A stretch of 6,297 nucleotides of DNA, taken from Anaerolineaceae bacterium UBA5838. GTDB lineage: Bacteria > Chloroflexota > Anaerolineae > Anaerolineales > Anaerolineaceae. A model generated the notes under the pieces. The model did no database searches. It saw nothing but the letters and a program-made list of their open reading frames with translations, and was not told the DNA's origin. The stretch covers positions 1-6,297 of the forward strand of contig DJGU01000091.1 of the NCBI GenBank assembly GCA_002432795.1. The letters run 5' to 3'. This document shows positions 1 through 6,297 of this stretch, piece by piece; position 1 is the stretch's first letter; the number at the start of each line of letters is the position of its first letter. The translations under genes and the position numbers were made by a program.

Positions 1-488
1 CGATCTTTCTGATAAGGTTGTAAGCCGCAAGAGAGCATGACATCGTCAATATAATCATCGAACTCATCCTCAGACACAAGTTCGTGCTCGCGTACTGCTT
101 CGCCGATGATTTCGCTGACAGGCATACGCGGGCTCAGGCTGGAATAGGGATCCTGAAAGATCATTTGCATCCTGGGACGCAAAGCACGCATTCCTTTCCT
201 GTCCAATGTCATGATGTCTGTGCCGTCAAAAACCACATTACCGCCAGTCGGTTTCAGCAAACGCAGAAGGGTCTTGCCCACTGTAGTCTTGCCGCAGCCC
301 GATTCCCCTACCAAACCCATGGTCTTACCGCGTTCGATCCTGAAGCTGATGTCGTCGACAGCCTTTACATAGCCGACCACACGTTGCATCAACCCAGCCT
401 TGATCGGGAAATACTGCTTGAGGTTATTCACCTCAACAATATAGCGACCATTGCCATTTGAGTTGTTACTTGTTTTGTTATTTTCCAT
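1..488 (-). CDS. Peptide/nickel-type ABC transporter ATPase, DppF/OppF-like (partial, C-terminus cut off)
   Basis: This is the second ATPase of the importer. Proteins of this type sit on the cytoplasmic face of the permease pair and hydrolyse ATP as a heterodimer with the DppD-like subunit. I translated it by hand from the ATG at 488; the frame stays open to the window edge for 162 codons, against a usual family length of about 320 to 340 residues. Visible are the Walker A motif GESGCGKTT at residues 61-69 and the Q-loop MIFQDPYSSL with Gln112. The stretch CGLQPYQKD at the cut end normally lies just before the ABC signature. The signature, Walker B, H-loop and C-terminal oligopeptide domain lie outside the window. 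The first 14 residues are rich in asparagine, serine and glycine and look like a flexible tail. The ATG lies 1 base after the stop of the upstream ATPase gene, and GAGGAAAAGG inside that gene's end is a good Shine-Dalgarno, so translation is probably coupled. The FQDPYSSL form of the Q-loop favours the F over the D subunit. Confidence 0.95.
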   Translation of the reverse strand, partial: MENNKTSNNSNGNGRYIVEVNNLKQYFPIKAGLMQRVVGYVKAVDDISFRIERGKTMGLVGESGCGKTTVGKTLLRLLKPTGGNVVFDGTDIMTLDRKGMRALRPRMQMIFQDPYSSLSPRMPVSEIIGEAVREHELVSEDEFDDYIDDVMLSCGLQPYQKD

Positions 489-489
489 A

Positions 490-1683
490 TCAGGCCTTTT
501 CCTCTGCGTCTGCATATAGATAGCAAGCTGCCATGTGGGATTCTGTCAGATAGAACTCGCGAGGATACTCGCCGTCACAAATCGGCATGCGCTTGGCACA
601 GCGATCTCTGAAGTAGCAGTAATCCGGCATATTGATCGGATTAGGAACACTACCGGGGATATTGTACAGACGATCAACTTTTTTATTAATCACTGGCTTG
701 GATGCCATCAAACCAACCGTGTAGGGGTGACAGGGATGGTTAAAGACTTCATTCGCTGTTCCCTTTTCGATGATTCGTCCAGCATACATAACCACCACAT
801 AATCCGCCATCTCCGCCACAACGCCGAGGTCGTGGGTGATGAGCATGATGCTCGAGTTGATTTTATCCTTCAGCGTGCGCAGCAAATCGAGAATTTGAGC
901 CTGAATGGTAACATCCAGCGCGGTTGTTGGCTCATCTGCAATGATCAGTTTTGGATTACAAGCCAGTGCCATAGCAATCATGATGCGCTGCCGCATACCG
1001 CCCGAGAGTTCGTGGGGGTACATCAGGTACACGCCTTCCTGATTAGCGATGCCAACTGTGTCGATCATTTTCAAGGAAAGTGCTTTGACTTCTTCCTTGG
1101 ACATTTCAGGGTTATGCAGCGCGATGACTTCATCAATCTGATGCCCAGCCCTGAACACAGGGTTGAGGCTGGTCATTGGCTCCTGGAAGATCATCGATAT
1201 CTGAGCGCCGCGGATCTTTTCCATCTGGTCGGTTGGAGTTTTTACGACGTCATAGACCATTTCCTCACCGTTAAAACGGATTTCGCCTTCAACGGTTTGT
1301 CCTTGTGGTCGCTGAACCAATTGCATCAGCGAAAGTGCCGTTACAGACTTGCCGCAACCAGATTCGCCTACCACACCAACAGTTTTACCCTTTGGAATGT
1401 CGAAGGTCACACCATCGACTGCTTTTACAGTGCCTATGTCGGTAAAGAAATAGGTGTGCACATTGTCAAATTCGACCACATTATTCGGATCGCGCATCAC
1501 AGCGGTGTACTCGCTTTGAGGCACATTTTTCCGATTGCGCGCCTTCTCAATCGCGTTCGTGATTCGGCGATTTTCACTGGAAATCCGTGCTGATTCACGT
1601 GCTGAAAGGTGAATGCTCTCAGTAATTCGAACTTCTTCGGTCTCAACGTTTTCAATTTGGGTTAAATCTTTTTTTTCCGTCAT
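490..1683 (-). CDS. Peptide/nickel-type ABC transporter ATPase, DppD/OppD-like, with N-terminal extension
   Basis: This 397-residue ATPase is the D-type partner in the importer, acting on the cytoplasmic face. All ABC motifs are intact: Walker A GESGCGKS at 106-113, Q-loop Gln167 in MIFQEPMTSLNP, signature LSGGM at 226-230, Walker B LIIADE at 246-251, D-loop ALD at 255-257 and H-loop His284. The oligopeptide-transporter C-terminal domain follows, with HPYT at 319-322. Cysteines 356, 362, 369 and 387 are spaced as in D/F subunits known to bind a [4Fe-4S] cluster there. The family core starts near residue 66. The first 65 residues are extra, highly charged and probably helical, and the protein is longer than the usual 330 or so. 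I keep the first ATG because it has an AGGA sequence 6 bases upstream and lies 8 bases after the permease stop; the internal Met63 has no such site. The FQEPMTSLNP motif is typical of D subunits. The substrate cannot be read from this protein. Confidence 0.97.
   Translation of the reverse strand: MTEKKDLTQIENVETEEVRITESIHLSARESARISSENRRITNAIEKARNRKNVPQSEYTAVMRDPNNVVEFDNVHTYFFTDIGTVKAVDGVTFDIPKGKTVGVVGESGCGKSVTALSLMQLVQRPQGQTVEGEIRFNGEEMVYDVVKTPTDQMEKIRGAQISMIFQEPMTSLNPVFRAGHQIDEVIALHNPEMSKEEVKALSLKMIDTVGIANQEGVYLMYPHELSGGMRQRIMIAMALACNPKLIIADEPTTALDVTIQAQILDLLRTLKDKINSSIMLITHDLGVVAEMADYVVVMYAGRIIEKGTANEVFNHPCHPYTVGLMASKPVINKKVDRLYNIPGSVPNPINMPDYCYFRDRCAKRMPICDGEYPREFYLTESHMAACYLYADAEEKA
495..505 (-). 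promoter_or_regulatory. Ribosome binding site of the DppF-like ATPase, inside the upstream gene
   Basis: AGAGGAAAAGG on the minus strand lies within the last codons of the DppD-like gene and ends 6 bases before the ATG at 488. The stop of the upstream gene and this start are 1 base apart (TGA T ATG), an arrangement typical of translational coupling or re-initiation and likely to help keep the two ATPases at similar levels. Confidence 0.75.
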
Positions 1684-1686
1684 GGC

Positions 1687-1693
1687 TTTTCCT
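1687..1693 (-). promoter_or_regulatory. Ribosome binding site of the DppD-like ATPase
   Basis: AGGAAAA on the minus strand overlaps the TAG stop of the upstream permease. The AGGA core is 6 bases from the ATG at 1683. This site decides the start: it supports the long N-terminus over the internal Met63 at position 1497, which has only CGAGTACACCGCTGTG in front of it. Confidence 0.75.
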
Positions 1694-3428
1694 ATCGTTT
1701 CATCTTTGGATCGTAAGCATCGCGCAAACCGTCACCCACAAAATTGAAGCCAAGTACCGTCAGCAAAATCAGCAAGCCAGCCGGCAGCCAGATAAACCAG
1801 TAGGTAGTCATCACGTAGGGGTCTGAAGCAATGTTAATGATGCTGCCCCAGGATGCCAGAGGATACTTGATGCCCAATCCCAGGAAGCCCAGTGTGGCTT
1901 CAAAAATGATTACGCCACCCAGGCTGCCTGTGGCAATCACGATAAGCAGTGGCATTACGTTTGGCACCAGGTGGCGGAAGATCTTGCGGCTGGTGCGGAT
2001 GCCGGTGGCTTCCGTCGCGACCATAAAGTCTTGCTCTCGCAGAGATAAGATCTGACCGCGTACCAAACGGGCAATACCCGTCCAGCCCATCAAACCAAGA
2101 ATAGCCATCAGGATGAACAGACGCGTCATTGGCGAAACTTCCAGGGTGTCCATTACCGAGCCAAAAATGATAACCATCGGGAAATATGGAATACTGTTAA
2201 AAAGGTCCACAAACCGCATCAAGGCAGTATCAACCGCACCACTGAAATAGCCAGATATGCCACCAATGATTACGCCAAGAACTACTTCGAGTAAGACGAC
2301 CACAAAACCGACCAATAAAGAAACACGACCACCGTACATCAAACGGGTCATTTGATCCATACCATTATTGTCAGTACCCACTGGATGTTCGGGGGAAGGA
2401 AATTCAAACATCTTGATCACCATGCTGGTGGTTTCACGCTTGATATAGTAGTTTGTGTTCACGCGCACAACCTTGTATTCAATACCATCAAATTCAAAGC
2501 TGCTTCCCCGGTCTGAGATCACTTCTCGCGCCAATGTCTTAAATTCGACGGGCAGAAACTCTCTTTGATCCAAAGGATTGACGATAATCCTGGAGACCTC
2601 GGCAAAAGCATTGCCATCCTGGGACTTGATAGTGTTTGAACCGTCTCCATACTCAATAGTATAAGTCTTGCCATTCACCTCAAACTCATTTTCCTGGTCC
2701 CTTATGGCAATAGTGCTCGCATATCTGAAGGAGTAAGAGTCCACAACAGATCTGTCTGCCTCGATATAGGGATCATAAATGAAAAGGGACGCGAGAGCAA
2801 CATTCTGTTCAGTTGAAACAAAGGACTTTTTTCCCTCAGTAGTGATGTGGTAGGTGATACCTTCAAACTGAAACACAGTTTGCCGGTCTGCTTTTGCTGC
2901 CAGATAGGCTTCTTCGAGACCTGCCGGTATAACCTTATTCCCTGCAGGGATTAATTGACCCAGCAAATCTTCTGCCACAGGTTCGAGCTGAAGGATACGG
3001 ATGGTACCCTCTGCCTCTTCAAGATAAGTGTACCCAATGCCATTGGATGAAAAAGTTGGTTGTTGCTTGCCATAAGCTAGAAGGAAGTTCGCCCGGGCAA
3101 CCGCGTCAAATTCCTGTCCGTTAGCTATAACGTAACGCAATTCAGTATTAATGATTGCACCAGCGTAATCCTTATCGAGTTCGCTCTCTGTGTAAAAAAC
3201 CTGGGTTTGTGTGTATGGTGAAAGGATGGGACCCAGGAACGAAAAAATGAACATGACTATCAAAATAACCAGACCAATAAGCGCTAATTTATTGCGGAGA
3301 AAGCGTTTTGCCACCAACATTCCAGGCGAAAGCACCTTAATACGCCGCTGATCATCCAGCGCAAGTTGGGGTGTGGGAACTGGTTGGATTGGTTCTGGTG
3401 TCTCGGTTTTAATATCAAAGTCACTCAT
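1692..3428 (-). CDS. Peptide/nickel-type ABC transporter permease, DppC-like, with large extracytoplasmic insertion
   Basis: This 578-residue protein is the C-type inner-membrane permease, which pairs with the DppB-like subunit to form the channel. Family members are usually about 280 to 310 residues. Residues 1-46 form a cytoplasmic tail rich in proline near its start. TM1 is about 47-70. The family core resumes at 347 with HPVGTDNNGMDQMTRLMYGG, then TM2 about 367-393, TM3 about 408-426, TM4 about 436-453, the ATPase-coupling EAA loop about 466-490 (Gly476, His486, Pro489), TM5 about 491-518 and TM6 about 542-565. The C-terminus GDGLRDAYDPKMK is typical of DppC. The interval from about 76 to 345 is an insertion without recognisable relatives; it holds four tandem repeats, described separately. 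By topology it lies outside the cytoplasm, facing the binding protein. The frame is continuous, and both flanks match the family, so this is a real insertion and not an assembly fusion. The start has AGGAG 9 bases upstream. Gaps are 12 bases to the upstream permease and 8 to the downstream ATPase. Confidence 0.95.
   Translation of the reverse strand: MSDFDIKTETPEPIQPVPTPQLALDDQRRIKVLSPGMLVAKRFLRNKLALIGLVILIVMFIFSFLGPILSPYTQTQVFYTESELDKDYAGAIINTELRYVIANGQEFDAVARANFLLAYGKQQPTFSSNGIGYTYLEEAEGTIRILQLEPVAEDLLGQLIPAGNKVIPAGLEEAYLAAKADRQTVFQFEGITYHITTEGKKSFVSTEQNVALASLFIYDPYIEADRSVVDSYSFRYASTIAIRDQENEFEVNGKTYTIEYGDGSNTIKSQDGNAFAEVSRIIVNPLDQREFLPVEFKTLAREVISDRGSSFEFDGIEYKVVRVNTNYYIKRETTSMVIKMFEFPSPEHPVGTDNNGMDQMTRLMYGGRVSLLVGFVVVLLEVVLGVIIGGISGYFSGAVDTALMRFVDLFNSIPYFPMVIIFGSVMDTLEVSPMTRLFILMAILGLMGWTGIARLVRGQILSLREQDFMVATEATGIRTSRKIFRHLVPNVMPLLIVIATGSLGGVIIFEATLGFLGLGIKYPLASWGSIINIASDPYVMTTYWFIWLPAGLLILLTVLGFNFVGDGLRDAYDPKMKR
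2436..3098 (-). repeat. Four divergent ~62-residue tandem protein repeats within the DppC-like permease
   Basis: Four units align without gaps over a 36-residue core at protein residues 111-146, 171-206, 234-269 and 296-331 (DNA 3098-2991, 2918-2811, 2729-2622, 2543-2436). Spacing between units is 60, 63 and 62 residues. Each core starts with a likely helix of ten residues (for example LEEAYLAAKA and FKTLAREVIS). A turn of the type [KD]-[QR] follows, then F-x-x-x-G-x-x-Y, seen as FSSNGIGY, FQFEGITY, FEVNGKTY and FEFDGIEY. After that come alternating hydrophobic residues suggesting a beta-hairpin. The units have diverged strongly in sequence, so the repeat is visible in protein and not in DNA. 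I do not recognise the domain. Confidence 0.8.
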
Positions 3429-3437
3429 AATCCAAGT

Positions 3438-3442
3438 CTCCT
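3438..3442 (-). promoter_or_regulatory. Ribosome binding site of the DppC-like permease
   Basis: AGGAG on the minus strand overlaps the TAG stop of the DppB-like gene and lies 9 bases before the ATG at 3428. It supports the first ATG and suggests coupling between the two permease genes. Confidence 0.75.
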
Positions 3443-4430
3443 AATTTACTCTAATACGCGGATCCACAACCGCGTACATGATGTCGGCTACCAGCAGGCT
3501 GACCTGAGTAAGGATCAGGATAAAGGTCAGGTAAAACATAGCAAAAGGAATATCACCCCGGATAATTGCCTGGTAGGCAATATAACCAATACCCGGGATC
3601 TGATACATTGTTTCGGTAATCTGAGAGCCAGTAAACATGCTCGGCAAAATACCGCTCAGTGTCGTTACTAATGGGATCAAAGTGTTGCGGAAGGCATGTT
3701 TATTGATCACAACCTTTTCCGGCAAACCCTTGGCACGCGCAGTGCGGATGTAGTCAGAGTTTAGCACCTCGAGCATATTTGTACGGGTATAACGCATCAG
3801 ACCTCCCACAGAGAGCATCATCAGCGTCAGAATTGGCAAAACCATGTGATAGCCCTTATCCAATAACTGCATCAAGGGCGTCATCGTTGTGTGGAACCGA
3901 CCAGTCAGACCATAAAGAGGGAACCAGCCCAACTGGATCGCAAAGACATACTTAAGGATGGTGGCAAGGAAGAATGTGGGCAATGAAATACCCATCAAAG
4001 CAAAGATTGTGATGGCATAATCCGTCACAGTATATTGCTTTCTGGCTGCCAGAATACCCAAAGGAATCGCAATTAATATTTGTACCAAAAACGTGATGGC
4101 ATTGACAACCAGAGAGATCCCTATAACCTCAGAAAACTTTTCAGTGACTGGCACACCATAATGCCAGGACTCACCAAAATCTCCCCTGACGGCATTACCT
4201 GCCCAACCTATAAAACCGGGGATAATTGGTTCGTTCAATCCATATACCTCATTGAGCTGGTCTAACCATTCCTGGTAGCTTTTTGTGCTCAGTGGATTAG
4301 ACGCTCTTTGCCGGGCAATTGTTTCCACATACGAGGTCGGCAAGCTTCGGATGATCGAATAAACGAGCAACGCGCCAAACACGACGATGAATATGCCCAG
4401 AAACAGTCTCCTTAGAATAAAATTTCGCAT
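3441..4430 (-). CDS. Peptide/nickel-type ABC transporter permease, DppB-like
   Basis: This 329-residue protein is the B-type inner-membrane permease and has the usual family length. The N-terminus is classic for the family: a short basic start (MRNFILRRLF), then TM1 at about 8-28. A long extracytoplasmic loop follows, with the region LNEVYGLNEPI at 59-69 and GDFGESWHYGVPV at 83-95. Further membrane segments lie at about 103-128, 136-168, 195-215, 250-270 and 295-320. The ATPase-coupling EAA loop is at 227-249 (YIRTARAKGL, Gly235, His245, Arg248, Asn249). The C-terminal VVDPRIRVN also fits the family. No motif is missing and no insertion is seen, unlike its partner permease. The gene follows the binding-protein gene after 113 bases and precedes the DppC-like gene by 12 bases. 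The start has GAGG 7 bases upstream within GAGGAAAAGGA. The substrate is not evident. Confidence 0.97.
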   Translation of the reverse strand: MRNFILRRLFLGIFIVVFGALLVYSIIRSLPTSYVETIARQRASNPLSTKSYQEWLDQLNEVYGLNEPIIPGFIGWAGNAVRGDFGESWHYGVPVTEKFSEVIGISLVVNAITFLVQILIAIPLGILAARKQYTVTDYAITIFALMGISLPTFFLATILKYVFAIQLGWFPLYGLTGRFHTTMTPLMQLLDKGYHMVLPILTLMMLSVGGLMRYTRTNMLEVLNSDYIRTARAKGLPEKVVINKHAFRNTLIPLVTTLSGILPSMFTGSQITETMYQIPGIGYIAYQAIIRGDIPFAMFYLTFILILTQVSLLVADIMYAVVDPRIRVN

Positions 4431-4438
4431 TCCTTTTC
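4431..4438 (-). promoter_or_regulatory. Ribosome binding site of the DppB-like permease
   Basis: The minus strand reads GAGGAAAAGGA directly before the ATG at 4430. The GAGG at its 5' end has the better spacing (7 bases). The same AGGAAAAG core precedes the two ATPase genes, so it seems a preferred initiation signal in this operon. Confidence 0.65.
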
Positions 4439-4483
4439 CTCACTCCACTGCATAGTCTGGCTTCGCAAATCGGTGGGTTTACA

Positions 4484-4515
4484 AAGTGAGCCCACCCAAA
4501 TTGGTGGGCTCACTT
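4484..4515 (-). terminator. Intercistronic hairpin after the binding-protein gene (attenuator or mRNA stabiliser)
   Basis: A perfect 13-bp inverted repeat lies at 4484-4496 and 4503-4515, with a 6-base loop. In the transcript it reads AAGUGAGCCCACC, loop AAUUUG, then GGUGGGCUCACUU. It starts 28 bases after the binding-protein stop codon. Bases after the stem are UGUAAACC, so there is no proper U-tract and strong rho-independent termination is unlikely. Partial termination, or protection of the binding-protein mRNA from 3' exonucleases, is the likelier role; both are known between binding-protein and permease genes in ABC operons. The remainder of the 113-base gap shows no convincing promoter or small gene. 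Confidence 0.7.
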
Positions 4516-4543
4516 ATACCATAAATGGCTCTAATCCTTGTTA

Positions 4544-6297
4544 CTAATTCATCTCAACAAGTTCGAGGTCGTTCATCCAGCCCCAGAAGGTGGTGATATC
4601 GGGGGTCAGGGATTCGATATTAATGCGCTCGGTGCTGAAGATGATGACGTTCTTGCGCTGGTAGGTCGGAATTTCGACTGCCCAGTCAATGATCTTCTCA
4701 AGGGCTTCCTTGTAGACAGCCTTGCGGAAGTTCTGGTCATCGCTCTTGCGGGCGTCCATGATCAATTGATCCAATTCAGGATCGGTAATGTGATAGTGGT
4801 TGGACTCGGTAGAGCCTTCAACACCAGGGACATTCGAGCTGTGATAGACCTGGTACATGTCGGGGTCGATAGTCGAGCCCCAGGCTGCAGTCCAGAGTTC
4901 CTGCTCGCCACTGTCAAGGGCATCCCAGAGGATGTTGGCATCAGCAGGATCGTTGATTACGAGTTCCATGCCGATATTAGCGAGTGAAGCCTGAGCACCT
5001 GTGATGATGGCAAAGGCAGGATGGTCGCCAGTACCGCCACCAGGGACGATCAGCTCGTAGGAGAGCTTGGCGCCTTCGGGTGCAGCTGTGACTTTGCCAT
5101 CTTCCACAGTGAAGCCAGCGGCTTCAAGGTAAGCCAGGGCAGCCTGTTCGGCAGCAACATATTTTTCTTCCTGAGTCATTTCAGCGGTGTAGATGGGCTC
5201 GCCATTCACATCAGTCGAGAAGGCAATTTTGTAGCCCTCATCGGTCGGCTGAGGAGCAGCCCAGGAGGTATTCGAAATTGGGTAGTTAATGACGGCGGCG
5301 GCTTCACCATAGTAGCTGTCGATTGCCACATCGCGATAAACAGCCATAATAGTCGCAAGGGCTTTGCGGAGGCTCTTGGAAGCATCGGAGGCCGGATCTC
5401 CACCAACATTGACGGTGGAAGCATTGATACCGATGTAACCATAACCCAGGTTGTCAACCAAACTGGAGGTAATCACGGGACCGGTCATTTCGCCATTGCC
5501 ATTGTAGGTCATGACTTCTTCGTAACGGGTCTTGTTGTAGGACATTTCGCCAGCATCAGCAATACCGGTTGCAATAGCGGTCACAACTTCGGCTGACTGA
5601 GTTTCGCGGAATTGGATTTCGCGGATCTTGGGGCAACCACGATAGTAATAGGGGTTGGCTTCGAAGTAGACAACGCGGTTGTCATATTTGATGAACTTAT
5701 AGGCGCCAGCACCCATGGGGGTGGCTGTCAGGCTTTCCTGCTTGGAAAGATCGCCATAGTCAAATCCGAACATGTTGTTCTCATAATCGTATTTGGCGGG
5801 ATCACCATAATAGTGCAGCGGGGTGATGTTGATACCAAGGATCGAGTAGACAGCAGGGGCTTCGTAACCACTGGTGGTTACTTCCACGGTGTAGTCATCG
5901 ATCTTCTTGATGCCAGCAATATTGGGAACACCCTCGGTGCCCATGGATTCGTCTTTAGGACCCCATTCGCCGATGAAGGCGGTTTGAGCATTCGCGAAGA
6001 CATCCACACCATTGGCAGATTCGTAGGGGAAAGCGGCTTTGATGTCATTGCCATAAGCAGCCATGACTTCGGTATAGTAGTCATCGAGGGTCGGGAAAGT
6101 CTCAACCAGGTCGTAAACAGTTCCGGTTCCAGCAGTCTCAAAGACGATTGGGTCGGCGCAGTCTGCAACAGCGATAGCTTCTTCGCCTTCAGCAACTTCA
6201 GTAGAGCATTTCAGCCCGCCGAAGCCCCACATGCGCATGGCATAGGCCACTTTTTCGCCATCGGTCATCTCGTCCCAGACGGCACCATTAAAGTATT
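4544..6297 (-). CDS. Extracytoplasmic solute-binding protein, family 5 (peptide/nickel type), partial at N-terminus
   Basis: This protein captures the ligand outside the membrane and delivers it to the permeases. The frame is open to the window edge: 9 codons (YFNGAVWDE) precede the methionine at 6268, which is therefore internal and not the start. About 583 residues are visible; the missing part should hold the signal peptide or lipobox and the first half of domain I. Numbering from that methionine, family-5 features are IKKIDDYTVEV at 120-130, PMGAGAYKFIKYD at 184-196, FEANPYYYRGCPKIREIQF at 202-220, GYIGINAS at 277-284 with SLRKALA at 299-305, and AAWGSTIDPDMYQVYHSS at 461-478. Between the helix at 5-14 and the strand at 120 there is an extra segment of about 100 residues with cysteines 21 and 37; a third cysteine is at 212. 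The protein is acidic and alanine-rich. The gene ends in tandem stops, TAG then TAA. Ligand specificity cannot be assigned, since binding-pocket residues are poorly conserved in this family. Confidence 0.95.
   Translation of the reverse strand, partial: YFNGAVWDEMTDGEKVAYAMRMWGFGGLKCSTEVAEGEEAIAVADCADPIVFETAGTGTVYDLVETFPTLDDYYTEVMAAYGNDIKAAFPYESANGVDVFANAQTAFIGEWGPKDESMGTEGVPNIAGIKKIDDYTVEVTTSGYEAPAVYSILGINITPLHYYGDPAKYDYENNMFGFDYGDLSKQESLTATPMGAGAYKFIKYDNRVVYFEANPYYYRGCPKIREIQFRETQSAEVVTAIATGIADAGEMSYNKTRYEEVMTYNGNGEMTGPVITSSLVDNLGYGYIGINASTVNVGGDPASDASKSLRKALATIMAVYRDVAIDSYYGEAAAVINYPISNTSWAAPQPTDEGYKIAFSTDVNGEPIYTAEMTQEEKYVAAEQAALAYLEAAGFTVEDGKVTAAPEGAKLSYELIVPGGGTGDHPAFAIITGAQASLANIGMELVINDPADANILWDALDSGEQELWTAAWGSTIDPDMYQVYHSSNVPGVEGSTESNHYHITDPELDQLIMDARKSDDQNFRKAVYKEALEKIIDWAVEIPTYQRKNVIIFSTERINIESLTPDITTFWGWMNDLELVEMN

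Noticed and set aside
84..461. A 125-codon open frame on the plus strand at the left edge
   Set aside because: It is antisense to the DppF-like ATPase, whose Walker A and Q-loop are clear on the minus strand.
535..1593. A 352-codon open frame on the plus strand, opposite the DppD-like ATPase
   Set aside because: The minus-strand frame encodes a full ABC ATPase with every motif. The plus-strand translation resembles no protein, is rich in His and Cys in the way of antisense frames, and has no recognisable Shine-Dalgarno.
1692..3428. The long permease as two genes fused by a frameshift or misassembly
   Set aside because: The frame is continuous, TM1 and the TM2-TM6 block are in normal family order, and the insertion has its own regular repeat structure. 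A true insertion explains this better.
4431..4543. A separate promoter for the permease genes in the 113-base gap
   Set aside because: The minus strand has a TATAAG at the foot of the hairpin but no matching -35 at a suitable distance, and the stem would lie directly downstream. Evidence is too weak to annotate.
5021..5596. A 191-codon open frame on the plus strand, opposite the binding-protein gene
   Set aside because: It lies wholly inside a conserved coding sequence. Its length is explained by the biased, alanine-rich codons of the real gene, which leave few antisense stops.
6266..6268. ATG at 6268 as the start of the binding protein
   Set aside because: The frame stays open upstream to the window edge, no ribosome binding site precedes it, and no signal peptide follows. 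The protein is cut by the window.
1..6297. Any CRISPR array, insertion sequence, tRNA or phage element
   Set aside because: The window is almost fully occupied by five importer genes, and the gaps are 1, 8, 12 and 113 bases. No direct DNA repeats, terminal inverted repeats or tRNA-like folds were seen.

Overview
The window holds one gene cluster, read entirely from the minus strand. It is an ABC importer of the peptide/nickel (Dpp/Opp) family in the order substrate-binding protein, permease B, permease C, ATPase D, ATPase F. Both ends are cut by the window: the binding protein lacks its N-terminus, including any signal peptide, and the last ATPase lacks its C-terminal two thirds. The start of the operon and its promoter therefore lie beyond position 6297, and the end lies before position 1. 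I found no RNA genes, mobile elements, CRISPR arrays or genes on the plus strand.

Layout in transcription order: binding protein (6297 to 4544, partial); a 113-base gap with a perfect 13-bp hairpin; DppB-like permease (4430 to 3441); 12-base gap; DppC-like permease (3428 to 1692), about twice the usual length; 8-base gap; DppD/OppD-like ATPase (1683 to 490); 1-base gap; DppF/OppF-like ATPase (488 to 1, partial). The tight spacing from DppB onward, with Shine-Dalgarno sequences overlapping the ends of the preceding genes, points to one transcript with translational coupling. The larger gap and hairpin after the binding protein fit the common arrangement in which the binding protein is made in excess over the membrane parts.

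Together the genes make a complete importer. The binding protein captures a ligand outside the membrane, the two permeases form the channel, and the two ATPases drive transport. The sequence does not fix the substrate: this family includes importers of oligopeptides, dipeptides, nickel and some sugars.

The most unusual element is an insertion of about 270 residues in the DppC-like permease, between its first and second membrane segments, on the side that faces the binding protein. It contains four divergent tandem units of about 62 residues that align without gaps over a 36-residue core. Other points of interest are a charged N-terminal extension of about 65 residues on the DppD-like ATPase, a four-cysteine C-terminal motif in the same protein that fits an iron-sulfur site, and the intercistronic hairpin.

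The organism is a bacterium with roughly balanced base composition. The long binding protein and enlarged permease remind me of Chloroflexota (Anaerolineae) or Clostridia-type anaerobes, but this is a weak inference and no marker gene is present.
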